A stretch of DNA of 64,000 bases, from contig JALDNG010000458.1 in assembly GCA_024349245.1 (NCBI GenBank), positions 62,001-126,000 of the forward strand, given 5' to 3'. The notes beneath the pieces are model-generated. The model was not told the DNA's origin, ran no database searches, and saw only the letters and a program-made list of their open reading frames with translations. Below, piece by piece: positions 13,706-25,199 of the stretch. How positions within the stretch are numbered: position 1 is the stretch's first letter; each line of letters starts with the position of its first letter. The DNA is from Neodontobutis hainanensis (lineage: Eukaryota; Chordata; Actinopteri; Gobiiformes; Odontobutidae). The position numbers and the translations under genes are program-made.

Positions 13706-14697
13706 AAAAATTCGTGTATTAAACTTAAATTGGGCATTCAATCAAGCGTGTTACTTGAAAAATTTTATGAATGCCTGTCTTTTTTACTTTTTAATTGAAA
13801 TATTCTGACTTCTAAGAGTCAAACTATATCGATATTTTACAAACGGAATTAATTTTAAATGATAACTATATGAATGAGCTGCTATATATCAAAGTATTGT
13901 TTCAACATTTTTTTATGTTTTCAAAAATTCTTCAAAACTACTTTAAAAGCACATGAAATTTATCTTAATGCCCTCTTTGCCTTGGGATTTAATACTAAAT
14001 TCGCGCGATGTATGCGGCAAAACGGCAGCAAGGGCGACTCTTTCGTAATTATATTCAGGCGTTCAACCTATTTTCTTGACTTTCTGAAACGTAGAATTAT
14101 GCAAAACGTTTGATGTATGTAAATTGATAAATATCAATGATTTGATAAAGTGGCTTTAAATTTTCTTTACTACTGTTCAAACTCTAGAGCGTTTTTCGAT
14201 CATTTTCCGTAAACAGTAAAATATTTTATCTATTTTACTTGTGATAAGCTCTGAACAAGGATAGTGTTTGAAATATTTTTTTAATTCTAAAATGAGAATT
14301 TTTTCAAAATATATTCAAAGCATTAATATACGCCAATTATTTTTACCGCCACACTAGATTTTTGTTTCTTACAAGATTGTACGAGAGTTATGTCGAGACA
14401 AATTATTTTAGTTTTCGTCCAATTTTATAAAAATTAAATGTCCTTATCTTCGGTTTTTATGTGGCAAAATTAACTTTTATTTATCATTTAAAATACGTTC
14501 ATGAAGTGACTTCACCTCAAAAACAGCGCCTGATACTCAAAATTTTAGTATGGTAATTAAGAAAAAAAGAAAGGATAAAAACTAAATTTGAAATCACGAT
14601 TTTATCATTTATACCCTTTTTCTGTTTTAAATGTTTGAAATTTTTAAATGTCTCTGTTTACAGTCAAAATGAGAAGAAATTAATGTTTCGATTCCTA

Positions 14698-14705
14698 TCG
14701 CGCTC
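14698..14705 (+). promoter_or_regulatory. GCGC element upstream of AP-3 mu
   Basis: TCGCGCTC lies 10 bp upstream of the AP-3 mu ATG. Similar GCGC-centred words lie just upstream of eIF3b, CLASRP and the candidate gene at 43401. This recurrence suggests a core promoter or initiator-region element, possibly bound by an NRF1-like factor. A CTCAG ending 7 nt before the ATG could alternatively be a splice acceptor. Confidence 0.35.
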
Positions 14706-14714
14706 AGTCGGAGT

Positions 14715-16355
14715 ATGGAAGCTCTTTACTTTATCAATTTTGATGGGTATATACTAATTGTGATTAAAGCGAAATATTTTATGAGAGACATTGGGTAACA
14801 AATCAAGAGAAGCTTTCACTGAAACCTCTCTTGGAGGTCATCATGAAAGTTTGATTGAAATATACAAAATTTAGGATTGTCAGGTTCCCTCTGTGTTTCA
14901 GAGTGAAAGATATACCTTTGTTAACCGCCTTGTAAACGATACATATTTTACATCGGTTGTTTCTACAGAAAGTAATTTAATTTATGATTTACCGTTTCCC
15001 CATTTTACATACTCGAACTTCTAAATGACATAAACCAAGTATTGGAATCTTATTTTGGAAAAACCACATCGAATTCACTGAGAGAAAATATCATGAAAGT
15101 TTATTTAGTACTGCAAAAACAACATAGGTCGTCGATGAAATGCTCATGAATGGCTTTCCCCTCTTGAACTGGCCGTCACTTATTCACCAGGTTGTAAAAC
15201 CCAACTCTTTAGTGGACAGAATCACAAGAACTTTTGGTGTAAATCTCAGGTATTTTTCTTCTTACATGAGTGATGAGTCTAAAAATACTGAACTCGTTGA
15301 GCCGATAGTTTGGCGCGATCCTTCAGCCATCACCGAGAAGAATGAGGTAAAGCTCGGCATAATTTTTAGGTCCTTATAGACGTCGTCGAAACACTCAACA
15401 TGATCATTGACGACAAGGTTTAGAAGTATTAAATTCTCAGCGACAAATCCGGAGTTCGGAGATCGCCGGTCGAGTATGTATTATCCATCACCTAGCTCAT
15501 GACGAATGTAGAGCTCCCCGGTGTGCCTAGTAGTCAAGTTTTAAAACAACACAGCCCTTGTATGCACCTTTTCTCGAAACGTGTCCCTTTTCTCAAATTC
15601 GTCGTTTCATCCCTGCGTAAACGCGCCGAGATTCTATGTTTGTTATTTATCAAACTCAGGCAGATCGAGTTCTGGAATTTGTGCCACCCAACGGTGAGAC
15701 TTGTCTTATGACTTACACATGTGAAGTTGAGTAACTATTTCTTCACTATCAGCGATAATCGCCTCCCTTTCGAGTTGAACTATCACGTACAAAGAGAGAA
15801 AGTTGTGAGTTTTAACTTAAGGAATTTTTACTGAAGATGAAAATTTCCCAGAAATCAGGGATTCAGGTGAAGGTATTATTTTACACATTACCGTTTGGTG
15901 AAAAATATTGTCGCAACGGTTCACCTACCTGACGACACTCGCGACTGCATCGTAGTTGGGACTCGTACGCCTTTTTCCCTCACCATCAGCATACGACAAA
16001 TACTCTTACAGTTCATATATGAAAACACTTACATGGAACGTTTGCTCGTCCGATAATTAAGGTTGGCTTTCTTTCGAACACCTCGAATAGGTTGCTCGAG
16101 GTCAAGGTAAACTTTGTAAAAGATTAGGTCGATATAAATCAATCGTGCTTCGAAACAACGTCATTAATTATCGAGGTTTAATTTTTTTTATCACTCAGCT
16201 ATCTTTTATAATCGATCACCATAGTTTATCCTCAATAAAAATAACTGGCTTAGAGGTATCCAAAAAGGTTTGATGTTGTGGTGAATTAGATTGATGGCGA
16301 CTTTAAAGGAGTTAAATACTCTTCAAAAAGTGGTAGAATAGAGATTAGAGTATAG
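14715..16355 (+). CDS. AP3M: AP-3 complex subunit mu (AP3M-like)
   Basis: Medium subunit of the AP-3 adaptor, which sorts cargo from endosomes/TGN to lysosome-related organelles. Joining 19 exons gives 411 residues, close to the roughly 418 usual for animals. The N-terminal longin-like part starts MEALYFINFDGEIFYERHW (family SLFLINxSGDIFLEKHW); then VVDEMLMNGFPL, IVWRD before the mu-homology domain, SFHPCVNAPRF, EFVPPNGE, TVHLP, LTWNVG and the C-terminal ITGLEV...FKGVKYSSKSGRIEIRV. Exons: 14715-14746, 14770-14848, 14875-14971, 14992-15107, 15128-15249, 15271-15346, 15370-15417, 15441-15473, 15496-15529, 15555-15637, 15660-15730, 15753-15801, 15822-15866, 15892-15964, 15990-16039, 16062-16106, 16128-16175, 16199-16267, 16290-16355. 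Introns are 20-26 nt. Two (from 14972 and from 15867) lack a 3' AG; the one at 15250-15270 is optional because it keeps the frame open. MNGFPL and the PWR-like box favour AP-3 over AP-1/2. Confidence 0.95.
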
Positions 16356-16359
16356 CATA

Positions 16360-18980
16360 AATTCTATTTACTCATATTTTCATTGATGTTAGTCATTTTA
16401 TTGAAGATTATTTTTCGTTACTTGAAAGATCACGATAAAAAACCATGTAGAGTCTTCTCAAACATTGTATTTGTTCGTCCTCCTAATATACCCTATCAGC
16501 TTGATTCGTTGGTGTTTCAACGCTCTATATCAGCCACATCGGTTACAACTATGTTATATTTATAAACTGTTGAAGAAAGTCGGCAACTAATGGCCAAACC
16601 AACGGATTAATTTTTGGGATCTTTTTTTTTCACTACAATACTTTAGAAAAGCATAACTTTAATTTTTCAAAGTTTATTGAATTTCTCTATCAGCTACCAT
16701 GGGTTTTGGCAGTTTCCTATTTAAAATGTCTTAGGTGCTTTACTCTTCTTTCCAAACATTGTAGATTTTTTCGCCCTTAATTTGTTTCAAATTCGTGAGG
16801 TTAAATTTTTAATTATTTCTTAATATTAAATTAAGTTCAAATTTTACAGTGAGCTACTTTTTATGGTTAAAGTATGAAGATGCAGTTTAGTTAATTTTTA
16901 TATTATTTGCACGCAAAATAGAGGCCTTTCTGCAGTATTGTACCATAATTTTTATGTCACGTCGTGAGATAATTTTAAATTTCTTCGTTTTTTTCAAATT
17001 TTATGCACCGAAAGTATCAAATTATAATGTATTTAAGTTCAGCGTGAATAAAGGTCGAGCGGCTAAATGCGCGTAATATTTTAAAAATACCATCCTATTT
17101 ATTTTTTAAGTATAAAAACGAAAATTAAGATATACCAAAAATCTGATCATATCAATTGTTTTACATAAACCTTGAGTCGATGTTACGAAGTAAGGCCGCC
17201 CTGTAGCTGAGATGTATAGGACTAATTGAAAGTTTTAGTGAATCCAAATTTAGCATCATCCAAACGTAAAATAAATCAAACAGGGCTATCAATCAGCAAT
17301 TCATCTTAAAACCGCCTCAAACCACGTAGTCATGGCTTTTGTGGATTGCCGATATAATTTTTACTTGAAAGTTTATTTCCTTTTAATCCATTAAATAATT
17401 ATTAATAATGAGTTATATTATTTGTCTTTTATTTTAAAATGGAATAATTGGGAATTACTCTTAAATTAGTTTAACTACTCCATTCATGTTTGACTCCTTT
17501 TACAATAAACATTTAGATTATTTTACTTTTGGATTTCTAATTCAGAACTAGTTTACTCTTCAGATAAGATAAAAGGTTGGATGGGTTTTTTAAACTGATA
17601 GAATTCCTTTACGCATGACACATGATTTCTTAGTATTAATTAATCACCGCATAACAAAGTTTCTATGATCTTTGGTCTTTAAGCAGAAAATAAAAAAAAC
17701 TTTCTATCATTTGTCACAGAGCAATCGTTAGTTTTCAATTTGAGTCAATAATTTTCCTCTATTATGTTAATGCATAATGAGAAACGATAATATGTTAAGG
17801 CCGAATAATATTTAAATGAAAGATCTATTAGGGTTATTGAATTTATATCATTTATAAAATGTATAAAGCCCAGTTATTTTTATTAAGGTTTTGAATAGTT
17901 AAATACTGAAATCGATATTTTTTCATATAGATCAATTTCTATATAAACTATAACAGAAAAACGAACGAGTTGAAAATTTACGAATGAAGGAGAGGTTGAG
18001 ATGTACATAAAATCATCAATTATATGCATTGTTAAAATATTCTTTATTTAATCATAATATTTCATGTTAGTTGTGACAGTTTAATCATTTAAAACTTAAA
18101 TAGTGCATTTCTATGTGGAATATAAACTGAATGCACTTATTATCATTCTTGCAAGAAAATACAGATTTGCAACCACACTAAAGTCTAAAAGTTATAAAAT
18201 CAAAGATATAATAAAATTCACAAATTTATTAGTGGAGGATTTTCACTCTATAATAAAAAGTAAACACAATTGTAGTATACAACGAAAAGTCCAAATTAAC
18301 ATAACACCAGTGAAATTTAATCCAAATTCGAACAATCAAAATAACTAAAAATACCACTGGCATGGTATATATTTCCAATAACTAAGAATATTTAAATTTC
18401 AAAGAAAATAAAGCCTTCGGTGACGAAAATTTTTACACTTGGTGGTTAAATTATTTACATCATAATTCATTCCTGAATTTTATCACGGAGATTGCGCGAA
18501 TATTTTAACGTCTAAGAATGGTTGATTCGAAAATAAGCCATTTTCATTGATTAACTCCAATAATGGTTTTACTTAGATTAATCTTTTTCAAAAGAAATGA
18601 GGAGAAGAACTAGAAGCACAAACGATATTGAAAGATTTCTTTAGAATAAATTAAGAAAACAAAGAACAACATGACGATTTTGATCTTTTTATTCTGCACA
18701 CTTAAGATATTATTGCAGTGTATATTTTTTACCTTTTTAAAGAGTCAGATTCATTATGCTAGTGAAGAACGTTTTAGTTCAGAAAATATTTATTCAAAAA
18801 AAATGACTTAAATTATCATGTTCGGTATGGTATACTTATTGTTTTCAAAGCTAAAAGGGAAGGAAAATGAAGTTAAAATCAAACAAAAACAAAGTAATAT
18901 GAAATTTATACGTTGAAAAATTTATTTACGAGTGTATTAATCTGCAGCGTGTTTATGAAAAACAAAGAATGCTTTCTAAG
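16360..18980. other. Mostly non-coding; two weak frames
   Basis: A plus frame at 16386-16565 (around 60 codons, with a proline-containing VFVRPPNIPYQLD stretch) directly follows the AP-3 mu stop and could be a small gene or a transposon remnant. A plus frame at 18103-18348 lacks an ATG at its start but is polar and lysine/asparagine-rich (TTLKSKSYKIKD), possibly a last exon. Around 17190-17260 a box resembling a tRNA A-box occurs without a convincing B-box. None is firm enough for its own entry. Confidence 0.3.
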
Positions 18981-18989
18981 GATCGGTTA

Positions 18990-19790
18990 TAATCGTTATA
19001 TCTAGAACAACTCCCCAGATAGATTTAGCATATATTCCTCTTTTCTAGTGTGGATGTCCGACAGAGATCGTTTTACTTGCCACTATAGATTTCCTATATT
19101 TTGCGTCTGTACCCCAATAAACGGATCGAGAAAGTTGTATAAATAGTTGACCATTAAGTAATTCCATCCTTCGTGTGTCAGCCATTCATACCCCTTCCAG
19201 CAGTCGGTAATTACTAGCGAACACATATTCACGTGTAGGGATATTATATTAATGAGGGCTAGTCCATTTATTCTGCTTTTAAAACAATAGAAAAAGAAAA
19301 CATCTTTCGTCACTCGATAAACTCCACCTACGACCACTTTTTTCGGCAAACAAACCGGTAAACATTGAATTCTCTTTTCCCAAATTTGGCCTCGTCCATT
19401 TCAACTGTCAAGTTTGATCCTCCTATTTTTCCTCCAGAGTATTCTAGTATTGGATGAATTCAGACTTTCTTTATGAAAATTAGCTTATCTAACACTGTTT
19501 TAATGACAATAAGGTTGAATCTCTCTGGTTGCATTCATATTTTATTGATTAGTGACCATACTTTTATAAAATATTGAACACAGAATCAATATTTCGTTTA
19601 CCCGTATGCGTGGTTTGTGAGGAATGTCCCTTTTCTAACTGAAAATATTATAGATTCTGCATTTCCAGTTGTAACATAGAAATCCCGAAAGAAATTATGC
19701 ATATCCCTTTATTTTGTCTTCAATGAGCTTTTTGGGTTTTCGTCACCCAAAGTAAATTCTTTCCAATTCGATGAGGCCGACTTCAAAACA
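18990..19790 (-). pseudogene. Decayed Merlin-type DDE transposase (copy B)
   Basis: The best preserved of three Merlin (IS1016/ISXO2-like) relics. In minus-strand order: FSVRKGTFL (family S-I-R-K-G-T-x-F) near 19660; LTVEMDEAKFGKRE at about 19400 (family V-E-I-D-E-S-K-F-G-K-R-K, first catalytic Asp present); a frameshift; VVVGGVYRVTKDVFFFYC; VITDCWKGYE at about 19190 (second Asp present); WNYLMVNYLYNFLDPFIGVQTQNIGNL. The third catalytic Glu, expected just after the T-Q-N-I stretch, reads Gly and a stop follows; beyond it, VKRSL and RKEEYMLNLSGELF match the family C-terminus. The longest intact block is 19083-19349. Inactive; no terminal inverted repeats identified. Confidence 0.85.
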
Positions 19791-19799
19791 AAAATTTAT

Positions 19800-21420
19800 T
19801 GTAGTTTATATGGATTTCAGTACATTCAATGCCAAATAAAAAGATTAAGGTTTGCTAGAAAGTTCAAACGGAGGTTTTCTGTCATTAAACTTGGATCTAA
19901 AGAGGAATCATGCCGCATTTTTAACAAACGAGCACGCGCAATCACAAAAAAACGCGATGTTCACGAGAAAATCTAAATCATGCATTTTTAAATTAACGCA
20001 CGTGAATTTAAAAATATACTCTATTTAATGTATATATCAAGATAATACAAGAAATTTATTCAAATTCTGCTGAAAATTAAGTAGACAGCCTTATTTTTGT
20101 GAATAATTGTTGACTGCGCTTATATCCGAATTTACCAAATTTTATAGAATTTAGAAATCCACTATTAGATAATACAAAATTCTTTAACTTTTTATCAATT
20201 GGGATTTTCACAAAATTTGTTAAATTTTTCTCTAAGAGCACCCTTTATATTTTTTTAGACGTGAGCTAAACGAACACTCTCTTATCTCTTCAAGCAAATA
20301 TTTAACAATTATACAGTTAAATAAATCTCCGTACCTTTATCAGATTTCCTATTTTCGTCATTTCAGATATTTTTTGGTTATATGCAGCATACCTCTGGAA
20401 ATTCAAAAGTTATCAGAAAGTTTTAATACACAAAAAACATCTGTCAATGATAATTTAATGGAATGGAATAATAATCAAAAATATTTTCCCGTCTCTTCAA
20501 TTTCACGAGAAATTCGATAAAAATTCATTGATTCCTATCTTTACCATGTGAATGAGATGGAACATTGTTTTTATTTTATACACTCATCAAGGATAAAATC
20601 ATGGTGGAATAATATTTTATTTGATTTTGAAATTAACCCCACCCTAACTTATTACCACGAGTGCATCATGTAAATCTGGTATAAAATTGACATTTTTCAA
20701 ACTGTGAACGATTACTTTCATCAAAAATACCGATACGCCAAACACATATGTGCTGCTAAGTTTGACATCACAAATTTCTTTAATAAAATATTAGATTATA
20801 ATAATTTGAACCACCGTATTCAATTTTCTTGAATTATTTGATAAATGGCTAACACGTATAATTTTATATCACCTATTCCTGTTGAAAAAATTTTGTATCT
20901 ATAAGGTGTTTATTTTATCATAGACTGTAATTAATCACAAAAACGTTTGTCTATTCAATTAACGCTCGAATCAGATGACCCACGAACTTAATCAGTTTTT
21001 TACTCTCGACAACGATGCCGTTAATTTGGTTAAAATAAGACTTCTGTTGAAAAGTATGAAATCGAAATTTTTGAAGTATCATTTATTTTAAACCAATATC
21101 AAAATTGTTAAATTTGAAGAAATATTTAATTTTATTACATTTTCGAATATCTCAGTCGAAATTTTGTTCACAAAATATCCCGCCTTCATAGATTTTTAAG
21201 ACCTTAAAAAAATTTAATCATACTTTCTTGGTAATTTCGTTGATGAAACTGCTGTCATAAAACTACTCTCAAAACTGTCAGATAAAATTTTCTTTGAACA
21301 GTAACATGAAGAGTTTTCAATCCTCAGTAAATTAATTTACCAGTTCTCATGAAACAAAAAATAATTCAAAGGATTTGTATCTGAACAACTCCTATCTTCA
21401 CACGACAAAATTATTTAAAT
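19800..21420. other. No gene seen
   Basis: AT-rich sequence without a coding-like frame or clear spliced chain. It includes one CACGCGC word near 19933. Confidence 0.4.
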
Positions 21421-21423
21421 ATT

Positions 21424-21654
21424 TTATATAGCAATTAAAAAACTGATTTTATATGTAAAACAAACATAAACTGGCTTTTCAAACGTGTTATCATGTATAT
21501 ATACGCTGACTAAGACCTCTGATCTCTCGGAAACATTGTCAAGATTGCTCTGGTGCCAGGTAGCTTGAGATCCTGACTCAGTAAAACACTCCCTCTGTTC
21601 TATTCTCTTAAGACAGACCGTACATCTGCAACATTTGTTCCTTGGAAAAATCAT
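21424..21654 (-). CDS. Small cysteine-rich candidate protein
   Basis: Starting at MIFPRNKCCRCTVCLKRIEQ the frame runs 76 residues. A cluster of four cysteines (CCRCTVC) is followed by a polar, clearly protein-like middle (ESGSQATWHQSNLDNVSERSE) and a hydrophobic tail. The cysteine spacing could be half of a zinc-binding module such as LIM or RING, but no complete ligand set is visible. A 23-nt GT-AG segment near the C-terminus could be removed as a micro-intron, giving a shorter tail ending in the same IAI. Upstream exons are possible, since the start is preceded by sequence that stays open. I cannot assign a function. Confidence 0.5.
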   Translation of the reverse strand: MIFPRNKCCRCTVCLKRIEQRECFTESGSQATWHQSNLDNVSERSEVLVSVYIHDNTFEKPVYVCFTYKISFLIAI

Positions 21655-21699
21655 AAAATGAATTGAGATAAAATAAACCAGGAATTTTAACAAAATATT

Positions 21700-23670
21700 T
21701 ATCCAATAAAATTCCCAAAATAAATCTATTTCACTTCCATAAGTTCAAATAATAAATTTATTACTAACAAATAAAATTCATGTTTTATGCTTTGAAAATT
21801 TTTATCGTTACATTAAAAATATTTTGAGATGAGAAGAATAAGTTACTTCCACGAATTTAACAATATTATGAAATAATAAACCATGTTTATTTCAAAATAT
21901 GGGGAAAATACTCGAGAATTTATTATCCTTTAATGCTTGTGAACGGTTAATTTTATCGTGTTATCTTTCTATGGGATTAAGTAAAATATTCATGCTACTT
22001 TGAATTTTATTTTAAATCTGTTCAAAATTATCACATCTTTAAAAATAGGTCATTCGTTAATTAAAACACAAAGCTACAAAAATTGCAAGCTTTCAAAAAG
22101 CATACCTAAAAATCTAGAACCAAATGAAAACGTTATAGATATGAGACGTTCTGCACTTTTTAAATTTGTGCAAAAGTTACGTTGTGATCATGTCAAAATT
22201 AAATAAAAACGAGATATTTTTTTCAAAATTTCAAATATCATAAAATTTATGCTATACAAAAATATAATTTCAAAATCAGTCTTTTCGTTGAAATTCTTCA
22301 TCAACAATTCGTTTTAACGTTTTTTTTCTCATTACATTTTCCGCTCAATCAACCAATTGACATATAAGGATACTTTCAGAAAATTCTATTACTTTAAAAA
22401 CGTCACCCGCGCGTAAAGCGGTGAGTTAAAATCATGATTTTTCATTTTTATAAGTTTCAAAACATGCAAGTATCTTTCGAACATTGTTCACAATTAACTA
22501 AAGAATAAATTATAAATATAAAGTTATTTTATAAAAATAAGACGATGTATGATTTTTAAATAATTTAATACATTTTAACATCCTATCCGCACAAAAACTG
22601 AAAAGTATAGGAAAGTCAGTCATTATTAATACCATAAAATGTACTCTTTTCTTATTCGAAGTTATGTTTCAATAAATTCTTAACAGATAGTTATTTAATA
22701 TTATGTTTTTTCCAATTATACTATGATAGAACTGTGAGATGTATAAATGTGAGAGTAAACAACTACAAAACAGGATTAAAAATATGTATTTTGTAACATA
22801 AAATAGATCCGAATAAAGAGTGAAAACCATTTATATTCTCTAAAATTTCGTGATTGAAAATTTCCATGTTTTGAATATAAACCACAAGAGAATGAGTTGA
22901 CTCATTGATTTTTGTAAACAACTAATTTAATGTTGGTAATGTGTCAAAAATAAATGGGACATACGTTTGGTTAATATAACTCAAATTTTGATTTTATTTA
23001 AAGGGAACAAACAAACAATGAATTTATACGAAGGAAAACGACTTAAAAGGTTATAATAGACCCTGGGAAAATTATAAACTTAAGCTTGATGCGAAACTTT
23101 ACTCTTATTGAAGTTTCGAGTGAGAAAAAGTTGATGTTAAAAATCAGATTTTTTTATTAATTCGAAGATATTTAGAATGATCTCAGTTAACTCTAAATAA
23201 GAAAAATTCTAGTGTTAGAATTTTCGTTTTCAGAATGAAATTTTAGTTTCTTACTGGTTTAATATTTATTTCCACTTTTAATAAATTTACAGTTAAGTTT
23301 AAAAGTTTCTCAAAATGAACATACATAATGTGCTAAGAATTGGTTCAGAACGATCATCATATTTAGAGTGTGATAAAACAGATTCACAAAATTTGTTATA
23401 CCAAGAAAATCGTCAAGTCCTACTCACGAGAAGCTTATAAATTGAGAATCAACAATTCTCTTGTAAACGTATGAAAAAACATCCAAATCGAATAACTTAC
23501 TCAATAAATATTAGCCCCATTTCCAAAGATTTTGATTGATTTTCCTAAATGCTAATCCCTTTTAAATTTGAAAAAAACCTCATAACAATTTAAAAATTAA
23601 AAAGAACGTTTTTCTGATTAACTTTTATGGAAGATTTAGAATTTAAACGATTTCAATATCAATATACAAT
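21700..23670. other. Mostly non-coding; possible 3' exon near 22.05-22.2 kb
   Basis: At 22045-22206 (+) a polar frame (KIGHSLIKTQSYKNCKLSK...) ends in a stop codon embedded in an AATAAA word, which would suit the last exon of a gene. I could not connect it to upstream exons. The rest is AT-rich with nothing recognisable. Confidence 0.25.
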
Positions 23671-23677
23671 TTTTTAG

Positions 23678-24060
23678 AGCAAGGGAGAGGCAAACCTAGC
23701 AGTGATGCTTTCGACGAAAATGTATGGACATGTATTCCCTTCCATAAAGCTCTTTTCAGCCCTCACCATCAATCAGCTCTCTTTCGAAATGTTAAAAAGT
23801 GTTATTTTGTTGTTTAGGACACACACCCACAAAAAAACTTACCCTCTCCTCAGCCGATAAGAGCAACCTTTACTCTGGGAATAAACGGTGTTTTTTACTT
23901 CAATCAAACTGCTGGGGAGCCCTCTCCGGGCGTCTTTACAGTATCTAAGAAACGACCACTTTACGTTCACCGCCGCCAAAACTCCCACCAGTCCCCACTG
24001 ATTAGTACATGTCCAATACCTGCTAAAATAAGATTCTGTGGTGAGTTAAACATAAACTGA
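23678..24060 (+). CDS. Partial gene of unknown function, two exons visible
   Basis: A block clearly richer in G+C than its surroundings. After an acceptor-like TTTTTTAG the frame reads GRGKPSSDAFDENVWTCIPF; a 27-nt GT-AG intron (23791-23817) leads to the exon 23818-24060, which includes PIRATFTLGINGVFYFNQTA and ends at TGA 24058-24060. An AATAAA lies 24 nt further on. A competing reading uses a different frame for the first exon with an ATG near 23706 and a 17-nt intron; I prefer the first because its intron length and acidic composition fit better. The 5' end is not identified, and I do not recognise the protein. It may be a gene fragment. Confidence 0.45.
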
Positions 24061-24083
24061 TGCTTTTTCAAATGTTTTTATCG

Positions 24084-24089
24084 AATAAA
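24084..24089 (+). terminator. Poly(A) signal AATAAA
   Basis: Canonical AATAAA 24 nt after the TGA of the preceding plus-strand frame, in AT-rich DNA where the hexamer is also expected by chance. Confidence 0.35.
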
Positions 24090-24399
24090 AAGATTTAGTA
24101 ACATGATGTCTGCAATTTAAGGGGTTGCTGGCATTATTCGAATGCCTTATACATTTGTTAAATCAAATATTTTACGTTTAAAAGTGTTATCACATAAAGA
24201 TGGGAAATAAACCCAAAAATTTTGAAATGTTTTTCTGTCAATATTTCATTGTACTGATGAAATATTTTCCATGGTGAGATCTGTATGAGTTAGAAATTTG
24301 ATGAAATGACAAAAATATTTAAACCTTGTCAACTTGAAGATCATTAAAATTTTTATTCTGAACTTTCACTTTATCGATGTGTTCAATATTAATCAGATG

Positions 24400-24789
24400 T
24401 TAAGAAAAAGTGAAATTAATCTTGTAATGATCCGGCCAATCGTTCATATTTTTAAACACTTTCGGAAATGGTAATTCCACCCGATTGGAACCAACAATCC
24501 ACCTAAGCTGACCACGGATTGATTCCCTGACAGAAAACTCATAGTGTTTCAATCTAACACACTTCATCAAGTAGAAAATACCCTCTTTCTGGGAAAGGAG
24601 TCTTCCGCAATGATAAGCTTGAGGTGACCAACAAAATTTTTGTAAAATGGTGTATCGTGCCGAAGATCCATAGATTCCAACCAATGGTCCCGGACGGTCC
24701 ACTAATCCCTCTATCCCAAAGACATATACTTCAATATGCCAATAAATATGAAGATATAATATTATTGTATCTATCTGACCTTTTACCAT
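24400..24789 (-). CDS. Three-exon protein of unknown function
   Basis: The whole interval is open in one frame, but splicing gives a far more protein-like product. Exon 1 is 24789-24730 (20 codons); a 28-nt intron 24729-24702; exon 2 24701-24582 (40 codons); a 20-nt intron 24581-24562; exon 3 24561-24400 (54 codons including stop). The 113-residue protein starts MVKGQIDTIILYLHIYW. Exon 2 contains WTVRDHWLESMDLRHDTPFY and ends AEDSFPRKR; exon 3 contains CVRLKHYEFSV and MNDWPDHYKINF. Both introns are GT-AG and phase 0. I compared it with B9-domain proteins because of the VxGQI start and late W-P, but the rest does not fit. An AATAAA follows the stop by about 45 nt. Confidence 0.55.
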   Translation of the reverse strand: MVKGQIDTIILYLHIYWHIEVYVFGIEGLVDRPGPLVGIYGSSARYTILQKFCWSPQAYHCGRLLSQKEGIFYLMKCVRLKHYEFSVRESIRGQLRWIVGSNRVELPFPKVFKNMNDWPDHYKINFTFS

Positions 24790-24946
24790 TAAAAATAAGT
24801 TAAAAATATCAATAAAATATTTTATAAATATAAAAACAATTATGAACTGGAAGCAACGTTGAGTTATATAAATTTATTTCAACTGATTTATTTATGAGTA
24901 AACATAGATGAATCTCATTACTCATGATATTTTTAAGTTTTATATT

Positions 24947-25184
24947 TCAATACTTTTGACAGTTCCTCTCGATATTTTCTTTTATTGTATTTTTATTAAC
25001 ATGAAAATGATTTAAAATCGGTATTTTTTCATATCTCTGTTGACAATTGTTGGGTAAGACATATTTTATTTTTAACCTTTCTTTGAAGCTTATAACCAGC
25101 TCTTGAGGCGTAAGAACAGGCTTTCTCCATCTGAAAGACAAACCTAGACTAAAAGAGTGTATAATACAAGAAAAACTCACTCAT
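24947..25184 (-). CDS. Two-exon small protein of unknown function
   Basis: The first exon is only 8 nt (25184-25177, Met-Ser plus two bases); a 28-nt GT-AG intron (25176-25149) leads to exon 2 (25148-24947). Without splicing the ATG runs into a stop after 11 codons. Spliced, it gives 69 residues beginning MSDLGLSFRWRKPVLTPQEL, followed by a basic helix-like stretch (SFKERLKIKYVLPNN) and a polar tail. It lies 157 bp upstream of the 24400-24789 gene on the same strand. The two could belong to one transcript, but I see no exon linking them. No family recognised. Confidence 0.5.
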
Positions 25185-25199
25185 TTTGTTCAAAGTTAC

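Noticed and set aside
13874..14113. 79-codon plus frame just upstream of AP-3 mu
   Set aside because: Two frames look partly protein-like over the same bases (an alternative reads KFILMPSLPWDLILNSRD) and neither has a consistent splice structure; left unassigned.
17190..17260. tRNA gene
   Set aside because: An A-box-like stretch is present, but there is no B-box at the right distance and no acceptor stem.
19083..19349. 88-codon frame as an intact small gene
   Set aside because: It is the best-preserved block of a Merlin transposase relic; matching motifs continue in other frames on both sides, with a frameshift before it and a stop after it.
24400..24789. B9-domain (B9D1/B9D2-like) identity
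   Set aside because: The VxGQI start and a late W-P are suggestive, but spacing and the rest of the domain do not match.
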